From Phoronis australis (taxonomy: Eukaryota > Phoronida > Phoronidae), in contig NMRA01000998.1 in NCBI GenBank assembly GCA_002633005.1, forward strand, positions 38,068 to 71,344: 33,277 bases of DNA, given 5' to 3'. The notes below the pieces were generated by a model that saw only the letters and a program-made list of their open reading frames with translations, ran no database searches and was not told the origin of the DNA. Below, piece by piece: positions 1 through 12,600 of the stretch. Numbering within the stretch: position 1 is the first letter of the stretch; every line of letters starts with the position of its first letter. The translations under genes were made by a program, and so were the position numbers.

Positions 1-97
1 GCCCTCACAAGACTGCCCTCTCTAGACTGCCCTCACTAGACTGCCCTCACTAGACTGCCCTCACTAGACTGCCCTCACTAGACTGCACTACTTTGGA
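1..97. repeat. 14-bp tandem repeat at window edge
   Basis: About six copies of a 14-base unit (gactgccctcacta) run from the left edge, which cuts the array. It lies in the FARSB intron upstream of exon A. Positions 98-468 show nothing else recognisable. Confidence 0.9.
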
Positions 98-468
98 ATT
101 CTTAAAGTGGCTATAATTATTGATTTTGCCCATTAAGTGAACTTTTTATACAGACCATGTACCACCATAAAATTGGTCTCGACTTGTTCCTGCACAGATG
201 AGAGGTGATTTCTGGAATTGCAAAGAACTGACAGTTAGCTATTCCTTGAGACATTGTTGGGTGCATAAAATGATGTAAACCGTAACAAGCCAACTTGTAA
301 AACCTGGTCTTGAGCAATAACGAACTAACTGCTTTACAAATTTGTATTAATAAAGTTAACTGTTATGTTATCACACTGCAGCTTTCATTGGCTAAAAGGA
401 ATTTTAGAAACTGTGCACTGCAGGGTAAAAATGATATGCTATTCGTAAATTGCTTTTTTGTATTTCAG

Positions 469-676
469 CATAAGTGCTGACAAGATGGCCAGATTGTTGA
501 CGCGAATGTGTCTCCAGTCACGGGTGACACCAGGAGGCGCCACAGTCATGGTGGAAGTGCCGCCAAACCGTGCTGACGTGTTGCATCCCTGTGACATCAT
601 TGAGGACGTTGCCATCGCCTACGGCTTTAACAACATAGTGCAGACAATACCTAATACCAACTGCATTGCAGAGCAG
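469..676 (+). CDS. FARSB: FARSB exon A (B5 domain)
   Basis: The acceptor is tatttcag at 461-468 and the donor is CAG|gtcagt. The exon starts with the last base of a split codon and ends in phase 0. It encodes the tRNA synthetase B5 domain, including [19 protein letters not shown] and IAYGFNNI. Confidence 0.95.
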
Positions 677-3600
677 GTCAGTTAGGAGTGATTACCATGT
701 GATTTGTATAATGTAATAATGTTCTTGTCCGTGGAGTCAACAACTATAGAGCATTTAAAGTCTTACCAAGCGCACCTTTCAGTCATGTACCTATTCACTG
801 ACAAATGCTCCGATTGACAAGGCGGGTACTTGTCCGTTCTTGACCTAGTTAATCCTAAAGTTCATGGAAGATAACTCAAGTTTAATGACATTATCAGGCG
901 AGGGCATATAATGTTTCATCAAAACCCTACATTGACCCTAGATACAGTCCTGAAATCATGAATACTCTACCTGGTGAACACTCTACCTGGTGAACATATA
1001 TTGTGTTATAATCATGAATACTCCACCTGGTGAACACATATTGTGTTATAATTTCAAAATGTGATAGACTGATTTATGTACGTATGACCTTTAAGCTTTC
1101 ATAATATTTCACCAACAAATAATTTTACAGCATTTTTAATGGTTGCACACTGTGTTCTGTGTATCCACAAAATTGGAAAATGCAGTTCTGAAAAAAATGC
1201 CAGTGAAATAGCTAATGTACATAAATCTTGTTGAATTTTGATGCTTTGTGGTGGAAACAGCTTATCATGTGTGCAGTTCTGACACCAACCCATCAGTCCG
1301 AAATGAGCCCAAAATGCTCGTCGCTCATTCACTGGGTGAATACTTAAGTTATAATATGTGACTATTCATCTGTATGAATGTGTGTATGTCTCAAATTCAT
1401 AATTTGAACAAGTAATCTTTAAACACAAACCATGCTTCAAATGAAGCAAATGTCAAGAACAATTAATGAAAATATAATTTGGGTTTCGAGTCATGCAGAG
1501 AATACAATTTTCTTGTATAAAAATTCTAATTTGAACCTGGTTTTCATTGATGAGTTTCTCATCTTCATTCACATAATGCATGTTGTTCTCAAAACAAGAA
1601 GCCATATAGTGATTATTTTAATTTAATGAAATATTCTCGGGTTACATATAGTATATTCATCTGTGTTCTATTTGAAACAACCAAACTCCATGCAGTGAAG
1701 AAGTTTTAGATTTCGTATGGCATAAATTTCAGTTGATAGTCCTGCTCACTGAAATACATTGTGCAACAATGTCCAAAAGTAGTCTAATTGTTGTGTGCAT
1801 TTCACGCCTTTGGCATTTCAGTTACCAGTCAATAAGTTAACAGACCTCCTGCGAATTGATATGGCTGCAGCAGGTTTCACTGAGGCACTCACCTTTGCTC
1901 TGGTATGTAAGAAGTTAAAGTTCAGAGGTCGCAGGTCACGTTTTGTTCACATGTGCCAGTCATTTGCGAGAGTTTGGAATTTGCAATTCTGTTTTATTTT
2001 AGTTGTGAGATCTTTGTTGTGCCATCGGCAGATGTGGCCTTTGGGTTGTGAAACATTTCCCAAACTCTAGTTAAGTACCCTTCATCGTGTCAAGTAGATT
2101 TATGTTCCCATGGATGACAAACTCTACAGTGTATGACATACTCTACAGTGTATGACATACTCTACAGTGTATGACATACTCTATAGTGTATGACATACTC
2201 TACAGTGTATGACATACTCTACAGTGTATTACATACTCTACAGTGTATGACATACTCTACAGTGTATTACATACTCTACAGTGTATGACATACTCTACAG
2301 TGTATGACAAAACATCAGATAAAATAATGTTTCCTTGTCATGACTGCACATGTGTTAACTTAATGTAAGACAACAAGTCTGCGTATTTAGCCAAACATCT
2401 GTTTGTAGAAAGCCACAGTTTACTAATCTGCCAATTACTGAGTGACGTGACCATGGTAAAATTTAATGAAAAAAGAAATGTACGTTTGATAGAAAAACAA
2501 TAGTATCAATAACGTGATCAAAATTTTAATGTATAAATGTTCAAGATGAGATCTCAAAAACACGTTACGGTTTTCAAAATTATCATTTCATTTCAATCTG
2601 TTTTATGCAACTTTGAAGCTTTTTCATGAAACTTCTAAAAGTCCTATTTTATGATACCACCTCATGCAAAAGTTCACCATTTTAGAAACAACTATTCCTA
2701 ACAGCATTTTGTAGAAGAGTGCATTAAGTATAATATCTTAAAAGATGAATCTCGATCAGCCATTTCTGTGATATCATGTTCCAAAGTTAGCCAGATTGGA
2801 CATTGTCTTACTTGACCTTAACAGTAAATATGACTTGTAATGACTGTTGCGTCATCAAACATTCTAATTACAGAATGTCTTAACTACCTTACTAACTTCC
2901 ATGTTAATTCCGTTTCATTCTCAGTCATGCAAGAATGGATGATGAATCCTAGTTTCGCCCAGCCATCATGACGGGGAATTCTGGGTCATTTTTTCTCAGT
3001 TCTTTTGATGTGTAGTGTATATGCATGTAATAAGGCCCATGCGTACGAAATAGTGCAATATGTTACAAAAATGTTTTAGCTCAAGCGTTTGGCAAATAGG
3101 TGTGCTTATCTGACTTTCATTTACGTTTACGTATGCAGGCATCCTCTGTGTATGTGCATGTTTTAAACTGCCTTTTATCCATTAATAATACTTTTCAATT
3201 AGCAGTTAATGTTGAATTGAAAACAAATTGTTCAGCTTCACTTTCTAAGTGACTTTAAGAAATCCCTAAGTTTACTCACGTAGGCGCATTTGCCTGAATC
3301 TGGATACAACTTTGAGTGCAGATGCGTTGGTCTAAATGCAGACATGTGGTTGGAGAAAAAGGTCTTTGGCAAAAATATTGTCTTGTAACGCCATGGTGGA
3401 CTTCCATTTCGATCTAACAAAATAACCTTGATTCACTGTTAGGTGCTCTGTTTGTTGGTGGAGGTTCTTCAGTGTCATCACAAATCCTCCTTTGGGGATC
3501 CTCTTGATTTTGTTCTTATCAATAGATGGCGCTTCATGAATTGTAATCCAACATCATCTGTTTGGACATTAGTTAATGTACACTGTTCCATCTTAAGGCA

Positions 3601-6600
3601 ATAACAACCGTATTTACTGAAGAGAAAAGCTGCTCCATTCTGTACTGTATTGTTAAAGATTGAGACAACCAATTGTTATCAATAAATGTATTCGATGTTT
3701 TGCAGTGCTCTAGGGAAGACATTGCTGACAAGTTGAACAGAAAATTGAAAGACACTGGGGCTGTGCACATATCTAACCCCAAAGCTTTGGAATTCCAGGT
3801 AATTTATTTTCTTTGCATTTTGAGAAACTGAGGCTGTTTCATAAAGGGGACATCAGGCTAATGTCTGAAATTTTGTCAAACACTTCCCACACCTGTTTCT
3901 GGGAAGTAATTTAATTTCACTTCATCAAATTACAAGTCTCAAGAAATATTACATAATAGCTAGCAGTGGAATTTTAATTGCTATCATTTAGCACAGCATT
4001 AGTTTGACGTATTTTCTGACTTACCGTATTTGCCCTAATAAGCGCCCATGCCCCTATATGCGCCCCCCTCCATGCGTTTTCAGACTTTGCTAAAATAAGC
4101 GCGCAGCCCGTGAACATGTGTATACATGCGAAAAATGCCTTACCTTCAATTCTAAAATTCTACGGTAACGTCTTCAATTTATCAATAATATCCGACAGTC
4201 CTGAAAAAATTATTGTGCACAGAATTTGTAGACCACGAGCCTCATCGCTGTGTCGGTATTTAGCCGTGACTATACACTTCCACAGTGCTTCAAAAGGAAC
4301 GCAAAAGTTTTGCTGATCTTGCGAAGAATTTGTCGCACTATGGTCAGGCCTTTCAGAACGAATGCAGCATACTTATCAACGAGATTGTATTGTATCTTTC
4401 CCCTACAGATTTTCTCCCTCAGGAATCCAGATTTCTTTGTACACTAATAAAAAAATTGGCCCGTGTTAAAAGCATGTGGCCAGGAATCGGTCGCTACATA
4501 CATGTGAACTCAGATGACACGCACGTGCTCGCTTACTCGGCACACACCTGCATACAAACTTCAAAACAAAAGTCATGTGACAACAACGTGTGTTCATCGC
4601 TGTTCGTCCATATTTTTCTCATGTTGTGGGGTGCGATCTAGTGCAGATTTGGACTTAATCTGAGGTTAATCCCGACTCCAGAGGAACCATTAAAAATCTT
4701 AGGGACGTTATTTGGAAAACTAATTAGGATTTCAGGTAATTTGTCGAATCGAAACTGTATTTTATTCAAGAATTCAAGTTGCCCTATCGACGATCGCGAG
4801 GCAGCGACGCATCAGTCGGTGAGTTTTCGCCCCGGGGTTTTGCAAACAATTATTTGAAAAAGGATATAATTTAACAACAAAGTTTGATAGCAATGTACCA
4901 CAATTTTGTGGAAAGTCTATCATAGGTTACAGGTACGTCGCAGATTGTAAATTTGATGAATCCTAGCTTCCGATTTCACCCATTTTGGAGACCGGGTTTT
5001 AACCGCCTTAGGCTACAATAACCGTGTCCCCCCACCGAATCGAATTTTCTAAGCGCCCTAGGTGCTTATTAGGGTGAATACGGTAAGATTACCGTACTCG
5101 TCCGGCTTACCGCCCATGCTCGGCTTACTGCCCATGCTTGACTTAACGCCCACTTCCGAAATTTTCAATTTTTCAGTTTTAAGCGCCCATGCTCTGCTTA
5201 CCGCCAACCCCCAGTTTTACATGATCGAGACTTCCTTAAAAGTGTCTGTGCTTCTGTGGACTTTCATCGCACAAAACTAAGATTCCAAAATGTGTGCAAC
5301 TTGCTTACCTTTCAGTGACAATCAATCAGTTTTAGCGGAACCGGGACCTTGCTTTACTATGGTGGTAAAATACCCGTATTCTCATGCACTTTATTGAAGG
5401 CGACACAATTATTTCCTTTGGCTCACGCGCGGAACTCATGTCAGTATTTACTGTGTGTTTCCATAATATAGTTGGTGTGCTCGTGTTTTTTCTTATTTCA
5501 TTGCTCTGGGTGGTGATGTTTTGTGTACTGTCACAGCACGTACAGTGAATCACAGCACGTACAGGGAATCACAGCACGTACAGGGAATCACAGCACGTAC
5601 AGTGAATCACATAAAGGTAGAACACGAACTTCAAATTCCTGTCAAGTACCGCTTTGCTTGTTTTCCACTGCAATGAAATACATTCGACAAGTGCTGTCTC
5701 AGTGATCAGTAAATACTGACACGAGTTCCGAACATGAGCCAAAGGAAATAATTGTGTCTCCTTCAATAAAGTGCATGAGAATACAGGTATTTTACCTTCA
5801 TAGTAAAGCAAGGTCCCAGTTCCGCTAAAACTGATTGACTGTCACTGAAAGGTAAGCGAGTTGCGCACGTTTTGGAATCATAGTTTTTTGCGATGAAAGT
5901 CCTCAGAAGCTCAGACACTTTTAAGGAAGTCTTGATCTTGAAAAATTGGGGGTTGGCGGTAAGCAGAGCATGGGTGCTTAAAACTGATAAACTGAAAATT
6001 TCGGAAGTGGGTGGTAAGCCGAGCATGGGTGGTATTTGCCCTAATAAGCGCCCAGGGCGCTTAGAAAATTTGTTTCGGGTGGGAGGGTGCTGATATTTTA
6101 ACCACATCTATAATAAAAAATACTCATACTAGAACTAATTGTGCTATAGTTTTTGACGTAACAAGAATTAACAGTCATTTCCTATTTATTTGCCAGGTGG
6201 CACGCACAACCCTCCTTCCAGGGATTCTAAAGACACTTGCTAACAATAAAAGCATGCCAATACCGCTGAAACTCTTCGAAATATCTGACGTTGTCCTGAA
6301 GGATAATGAAAAAGGTAAGTGTGTCACTCTTCAAGTTCAGTAATTTTCAAGTAATTTCACTCCAAAATAATTGTGAATATCTATATTTCAAAGACTGGGT
6401 ATTTTTCTGAAAAAACATAATTTTTTATTTATAAAAAAGATTGTTGTGATCCAGAAACACTACAAATCTTGTCAACAGATTTCGTATTAGTTTTCAGTTG
6501 TTTTTGCTAGATGCTGTGTAATAACAAAGCGGATTGTGTCTCGATTAATTGAAAAAATTAAATTATTCAGTTTCAACCTGCAGTGCTAATTGCTTTTAGG

Positions 6601-9600
6601 ATGGTTTTGTAGTCCACATGACATTGAATTTGATGTTGAAATTATGGTTATTGTTGAAGTCTCGAGTGTTGCTCTATCAGTCGCATCAAGTGGATTGGAC
6701 GGATGAGAACTCGTCAACAATATTTCATCTACTTCCTCATTTGCATTTTAATACCATTTCAGTGATCCATTTGCCTTCATTGTATTTGATAATTGAGTGT
6801 AAATCCCAACATAACAGCTCTTCAGCTCAGTTGGAGTGTACAATAAAACCAAGTATTTACTAGTTGCTGGTATGTGGCTAGATTAATAGCCTCGAATTAC
6901 CCCCAGTGCTCTACTTTAATTGCTCTTGTCCGTAAAAATATAACTTTGATCTTTCACCTTAGAAATGGTCCATGCATGAACATTGTGTGATGGTTATGAA
7001 ACATCCCGTGCGATGCTTAGTTAATAGTGATTGGTCAGTTCTAGCGAGCAAGTATGCATAACTGATTGTGATTGGTCTGTTCTAGCCACCAAATATGTGT
7101 AACCATCTGTCACTGGTCGTTTCTTACTACCAAAGTACATATGGCCAGAGTTTTGTCAAAGGCTTTGAGTGCACAGATGCAAATTCAGGTCAATGGCAAC
7201 TATGGTCAATAAGTATTCAGAGTACTTTGGTTTCATTTGGTGGCTCCCTGAAAGCTTACTAGAACAAAGACAAGTTGTGTTTCTGACATGTGGATTTGTC
7301 TTTCAATAGAACGGGTGCACAGGGACTGTTGATATAAAATCCAGCATGATTTAGGCCCTGAAAGATGGATAAGTTTACTCATTTTTTTCTCAGCAACTGA
7401 ATCAAAAAGTAAAAGCAAGTATACGGTAGATTGTTGCTTATTAGTATTTTGGATTAGGTCACTTTGGGTATAAAAGCAAAGTGCAACGGACTGAAGTGCA
7501 TTACATTCACTAGTAAGTGAAGAGCCATTAAAGCTGCATTTTGACCTGAAAATTCAATAAAGTCCTTTTTCTCTCATAAAATTGGTCTCATAAACTTCTT
7601 ACCATCATAGGATTCCATCTCCATCATCAACAAAAACATCAAAGCCATCAGCGACTACAGAAAATGTTTCACAGTTTATTTGGGTTGGCCAACCCTAAAA
7701 TTGTTTATTCAAAAATGGTGTATACACACATTTCCTGTGACTTTGAAACCATTAGTGACTCGGGAAAATACTCAGTTTATTGGGATTGGCCAACCCTAAT
7801 GTGAATTCCAAAATGGTGCAGTACATATGTCATGTGACTTGAACTGGTAAGGCATCCTATCACAGTTAGGAATATTATGAAACCAATTTTATGAGTAAAA
7901 TGACTTTGGGTAATTCAATTTTCATTTGTTAGTCAGCTAAACAGAGCAAAATGCAACTTTAAAAGTTCAGGTTATGATTTTTCTGAGAATTTTGCACTCT
8001 GCAGGGAGGTTTTGTCTGTGGTAAACTAAGGATGACTTATAACAGTGTTTGCTTATTATTGACTGAGTCGCAGCAAATTTGGTGGCTCTGTTTTAGAGAT
8101 CAGACATTACTTGGAACAATTTTGGCAAGACGTTATCTTCAGTCTGTGAGTGATATATAACATAAATGGTCTTGCAGCATTTTGACAGTTTTTAAACAGG
8201 AGATTTAATTTTTCCATGAACTAAGTTTGTGTTTTCGTATAAGATGTTGCAAGGTACTGTTTATCATGGTTATTTTCTCTCTGTGTGATGTATTGGTTAG
8301 ACAAGAAGGCATCCATTTTTGACCTGTTTTCTTGTGGATACAAGTTCCTAAGATTGTAAACACTTATGAATTTTTTTTCAAGTGGCAAACATTATTGATT
8401 CTGTGTTCAGTTCTTTCCTTGTTGCTGTTCATATTTGTAAGGAGTGTCTGTTATGTTCACTCCCCCTCCTTGAAACTATGCGTAAACAGATAATTTCCTT
8501 GTCATGCATGCAACCAGTCTCACTCGATGACGTCTCGAGGAAACACCGAAATAAGAGGCAATATATGTGTGTCATAAATTACGCCATAAAAAGTTTCAGT
8601 CGTTGTTCTCCTGTTAAAAGTACAATCATGTTGTTTTCTAAACGTCGTAAAAGAGTTATCTTTGTGAAACTTGCTTGTATTAAATATCTTGATTATTAAA
8701 CTAGGTGTTTGAGTAGACTATTATGAGATGCTATTTACGATTCTAAAACTAATATATACCAGTTGTAATGCATTTCTCATTCGAGAGATTTCTGTTTTTT
8801 TTTTTCTGTTTCATTTTCTTTTCGTTTCATAAATCGGTTCATAATAAAAACTGCTAATTTTAGCCACTGATTATTAGTAAATGGAACAGCAAAGATGGCC
8901 TGAAATATTTATTAGTGTAGCTTAGTCATAACTAAATGCAAGTGTTCCCATTGTGTTACTGACCATATATAGTATTTTGTTTGCAACCTCAGTAAATTTT
9001 TTTTCAATGACAAGGCAAAATATTTTTGCAACAAATGTGAACAGAATTGAAAATAAATAGTAGAAAAATAAAGTGTTTTAGCAACTGACATACTTACTAG
9101 AGAAGTAATATTGAGGGTATTCTAAGGGCAGCTTTATTGTATTTTAAGTTAATGTTTGTAGCCAGCAAACAACAAGTGGACAAGAAAAATTGGTCGTATC
9201 ATTTCATATTTTCTAGACATTTTTAAAGTTTTCAAGATTTTACTTCAAGCCATGCGAGCGCAACTTTTGATGGCGTGCTTCGATACGAGATTACATGTAC
9301 ATGTGCACATCCTGGTCTCGCCACTTGCACTATTATCAGGAACATTGCTGATTTTGAATTCTTTTGATTTTGCATTTGTTAGAAGAAATAATTCAATTTA
9401 TGAAGTAAATTATCATTTCTGATTTCCTGCAACTTTGCTACACATGTCCACAGCGAAGCCCACTTGTGTTATCTTTGGCACATTAAACCATCTTGAATTT
9501 GTTCTATCAATCTTAACTTAAATGTTTCTTCCTCCAAGAGCAGTCTTAAGAGAATACTTAGTGATTTCAAACATTTAAACATTTGCAAGATATATTCCAC

Positions 9601-12600
9601 GCTATATTAAGATTGACATATTCATGCACAATTCTATTAATTCGTACAAAATTTTACAAATTGATTTTTTAAGAGTTCTGTGGTTGTGCAAACTGCTAGA
9701 TCCTTAATTAAACTATTATTATAGCATAATTAGAGAAATATACACGCCCAATAAGGGTTCCGAAATTTAAAAAATCCAAATTAGTAAAATAGTATCTATC
9801 AATTTTACAAGAAATATTTTGCTAAAAATTAATTCATTTTCGGCACCCAGTGTGACATAAAAGTGGAGTTTTGTGCTGTCAAATTTCATAATAAAAAACA
9901 ATTATATTCCTCTTCATCGTTTATTTGAGCTGCATTGTGTTGCAGTCATAACAAAACCTGGTAATGCATCATGATTTTAGTGGTAGTCAAGCTTTGAAAA
10001 ATTGAACAATTAAAGATTGGGTATTATTTTTGTGTATTAATGAAATAGATATTATATATATATTTGTGTATTAATGAAATAGATAATACATATATATTTG
10101 TAATTGTGAGCCTTCAAAGTTTGTTGGTTTTACGTAATTGCTCAAAAACATTTTCTAATGCTTTTTATTCTCATATATTATATATTCACAACATTACCTT
10201 TAAACATTTATACAGTCAGCCATAACATTATCATGCTGTAATATATCCAATAAATTAAATAAATAAATACAACTGTTCAGGTAAATGTCAATCTTCGTAG
10301 AATTTTCATAACATGCAATATGCATGCATTCATTGCTGTCCTTTGCAATTCTTCGAAAGCATTTTCTAGCTCCGTGAAATATGCAGTTGTTTGAAATGAC
10401 TTCAGCCAATTTCAACTTTGTAAGACATAGCAATTGGGGCTTTATTCAGGCGTTCATATTCTTGACTTTTTTGGCTATTTGATCAACAAAATTCTTCAGG
10501 GTGTGGGTAACTCTGCAAGTAAATGTCACACATGTGTAGACAGACATTTTCACTTGCTTACGAACAAGATATCATTTTCAAAAATTACAACATGATGCAT
10601 TTATCAAAGGGAAATTTGTGATTGTAAATACAAAATTGTTCGATTAAACATAATGACAATTGCTATAAGCCCCGCCCCAATGCTCAGTCATCTGTTTTTG
10701 TTTTTTTTTCAAAATGCATGCTCAAAGCAAAAATGTCTTTTCACGAAAATTAATCACATTATTAGTCACATGACTACAAAATATTGTTTGGGCAGCTTTC
10801 ATTATTTTAGATTGCAGAATACATTATAGGATAGCAAGGAACAGTTAAAAAATTGGTTGATAAACCATGAGTGGGTTTCACGAAGGTTGGCTATTACCTT
10901 AACATGGTGATTTCATCAAGACCAAGTCACTTATATATACATGGATCTTCTCTCGATGTCTGAAACGGAGAAATAATAATTCCTCACTGCAAAAACTTTC
11001 TGGTAATGTTAGGAGTCCTAGAATGTGTGGTGCATGTGGTACGGTTTCCTAACGTACTGCATAAGAATCGACTTCAGCGAGTCTGAATCGGTTAACTGGG
11101 AGGGCCTATAGCCCAAGTTATCCGGTTGATCCAACTTTAGTCCCAGTCCTAGAAGCCAGATGATTATGTTCATGTTCTCAAGACCTGTAGAGCGTGCCAC
11201 TATGCGATGCAGGCATGTGCGTCCAGTCCTATCTACGCACTTGTGTTTTGCTCCACGCGACTTCAAAAGCTTTGCCATGTTTGAGTTGCCGTTGTCTACG
11301 GCAAGCATGAATGGGGTTTCGTCATTTTCTGAACGAACATTCACCTTCGCACCCTTCTCCAGCAAACTGGTCACCAAGCTTTCGTTGTTGTTTTGCACTG
11401 CGAAGTGTAGAGCTGTGAATTTGTAATTGTCAGCAGTGTTAATGTCTATTTTCTCTCCATTTGCCACCAAGTCAAGTAGAAATTTAATCACATCGACGTT
11501 GTTATTGGCAGCCGCTGTTATAAACAGCACATTTTTGTTGTTCTCAGCACCGTGCGTCAAATACTTCACCAGTTTCCTTGCCAATTTACTATCCTTAAAT
11601 TTTAGGGCTAATTGGACATACTGCTCGGTTTTGTCAATTGTAATATTGCGAAAGTGTGGATATAGAGCTTGTACGCTTCTTTTGTTTCCTGTTTTCACAG
11701 CTAAGTGCATAGCAGTCTCCCCCTTGGCATTGCAAATTTGAGCGCCGTTTTCAGTTCTGATGTGACTCAACAATATCTTAACAGTGTCCTTGTGCCGGTA
11801 TTGCACAGCTCTGTGGAGCGGCGTATTTTCACTTATGTCCTGGACACAAACCTGGTCTTTTTCACAATGTTGACTCAGCAGGAGTTTGCACGTCTCCGCA
11901 AACCCGCGCAAAGCAGCGCAGTGTAACGGCGTCTCTCCTGCCTTGTTCCTCCAGCTCACAAAGTCATGTTCTTCCTTAAATAGCTCCTTCAGGGCAGCTG
12001 TGCATTCCCCGTCAGTTCTCAACTCATTCAGAATTTTAAATATCTTGCTGTCAGCAGAACTCTTGACAGATTCCTGCCGCCTGAGTCTCTCAATTTCAAA
12101 TAATCCACTATTAGCCCTCTTTCGGTGTAAACTCATGTCTCTCTCGTGGTTGTAAAACTCATTAAGAATGCTGTGGCTTAACTCAGATGAATCATCATTG
12201 TTGTTTTCATCCCCACTGTCACCCTCTTCATCACTTGCTGAATACCCAGACTCCATCTTGTGGTCATTTTCTGAGTATTCAACCATGCTGTACCCATCGC
12301 CATCAGTGTCATCTGAATCATTTTCATTGCTGTCTGTTTCTCCGTGACTGTCAGCATTGTCTAACTCTTCCCAAAGAACGTGTCTCTGTGTGCGAAAGTC
12401 GTACGATTCGCATATTCTCCACGTTGGCAAGAATTTGGAATGTTCCACATCTTTGTCGTCATTTTCTTCTTCAGAATCACTCACTTTTTGATTCAAGTAA
12501 GCCGTGTTCATGCTCTTTTTACCTACAGTCTCATAGTTGAAACTTATTTTGCTATTTTTGTCAGTCTTCGTAAATTCATCTGAGAACTCAGCACGTATTA

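Noticed and set aside
4285-4641. 118-codon open frame inside the inverted-repeat element
   Set aside because: No recognisable transposase or other motif; lies in a probably non-autonomous element and could be chance.
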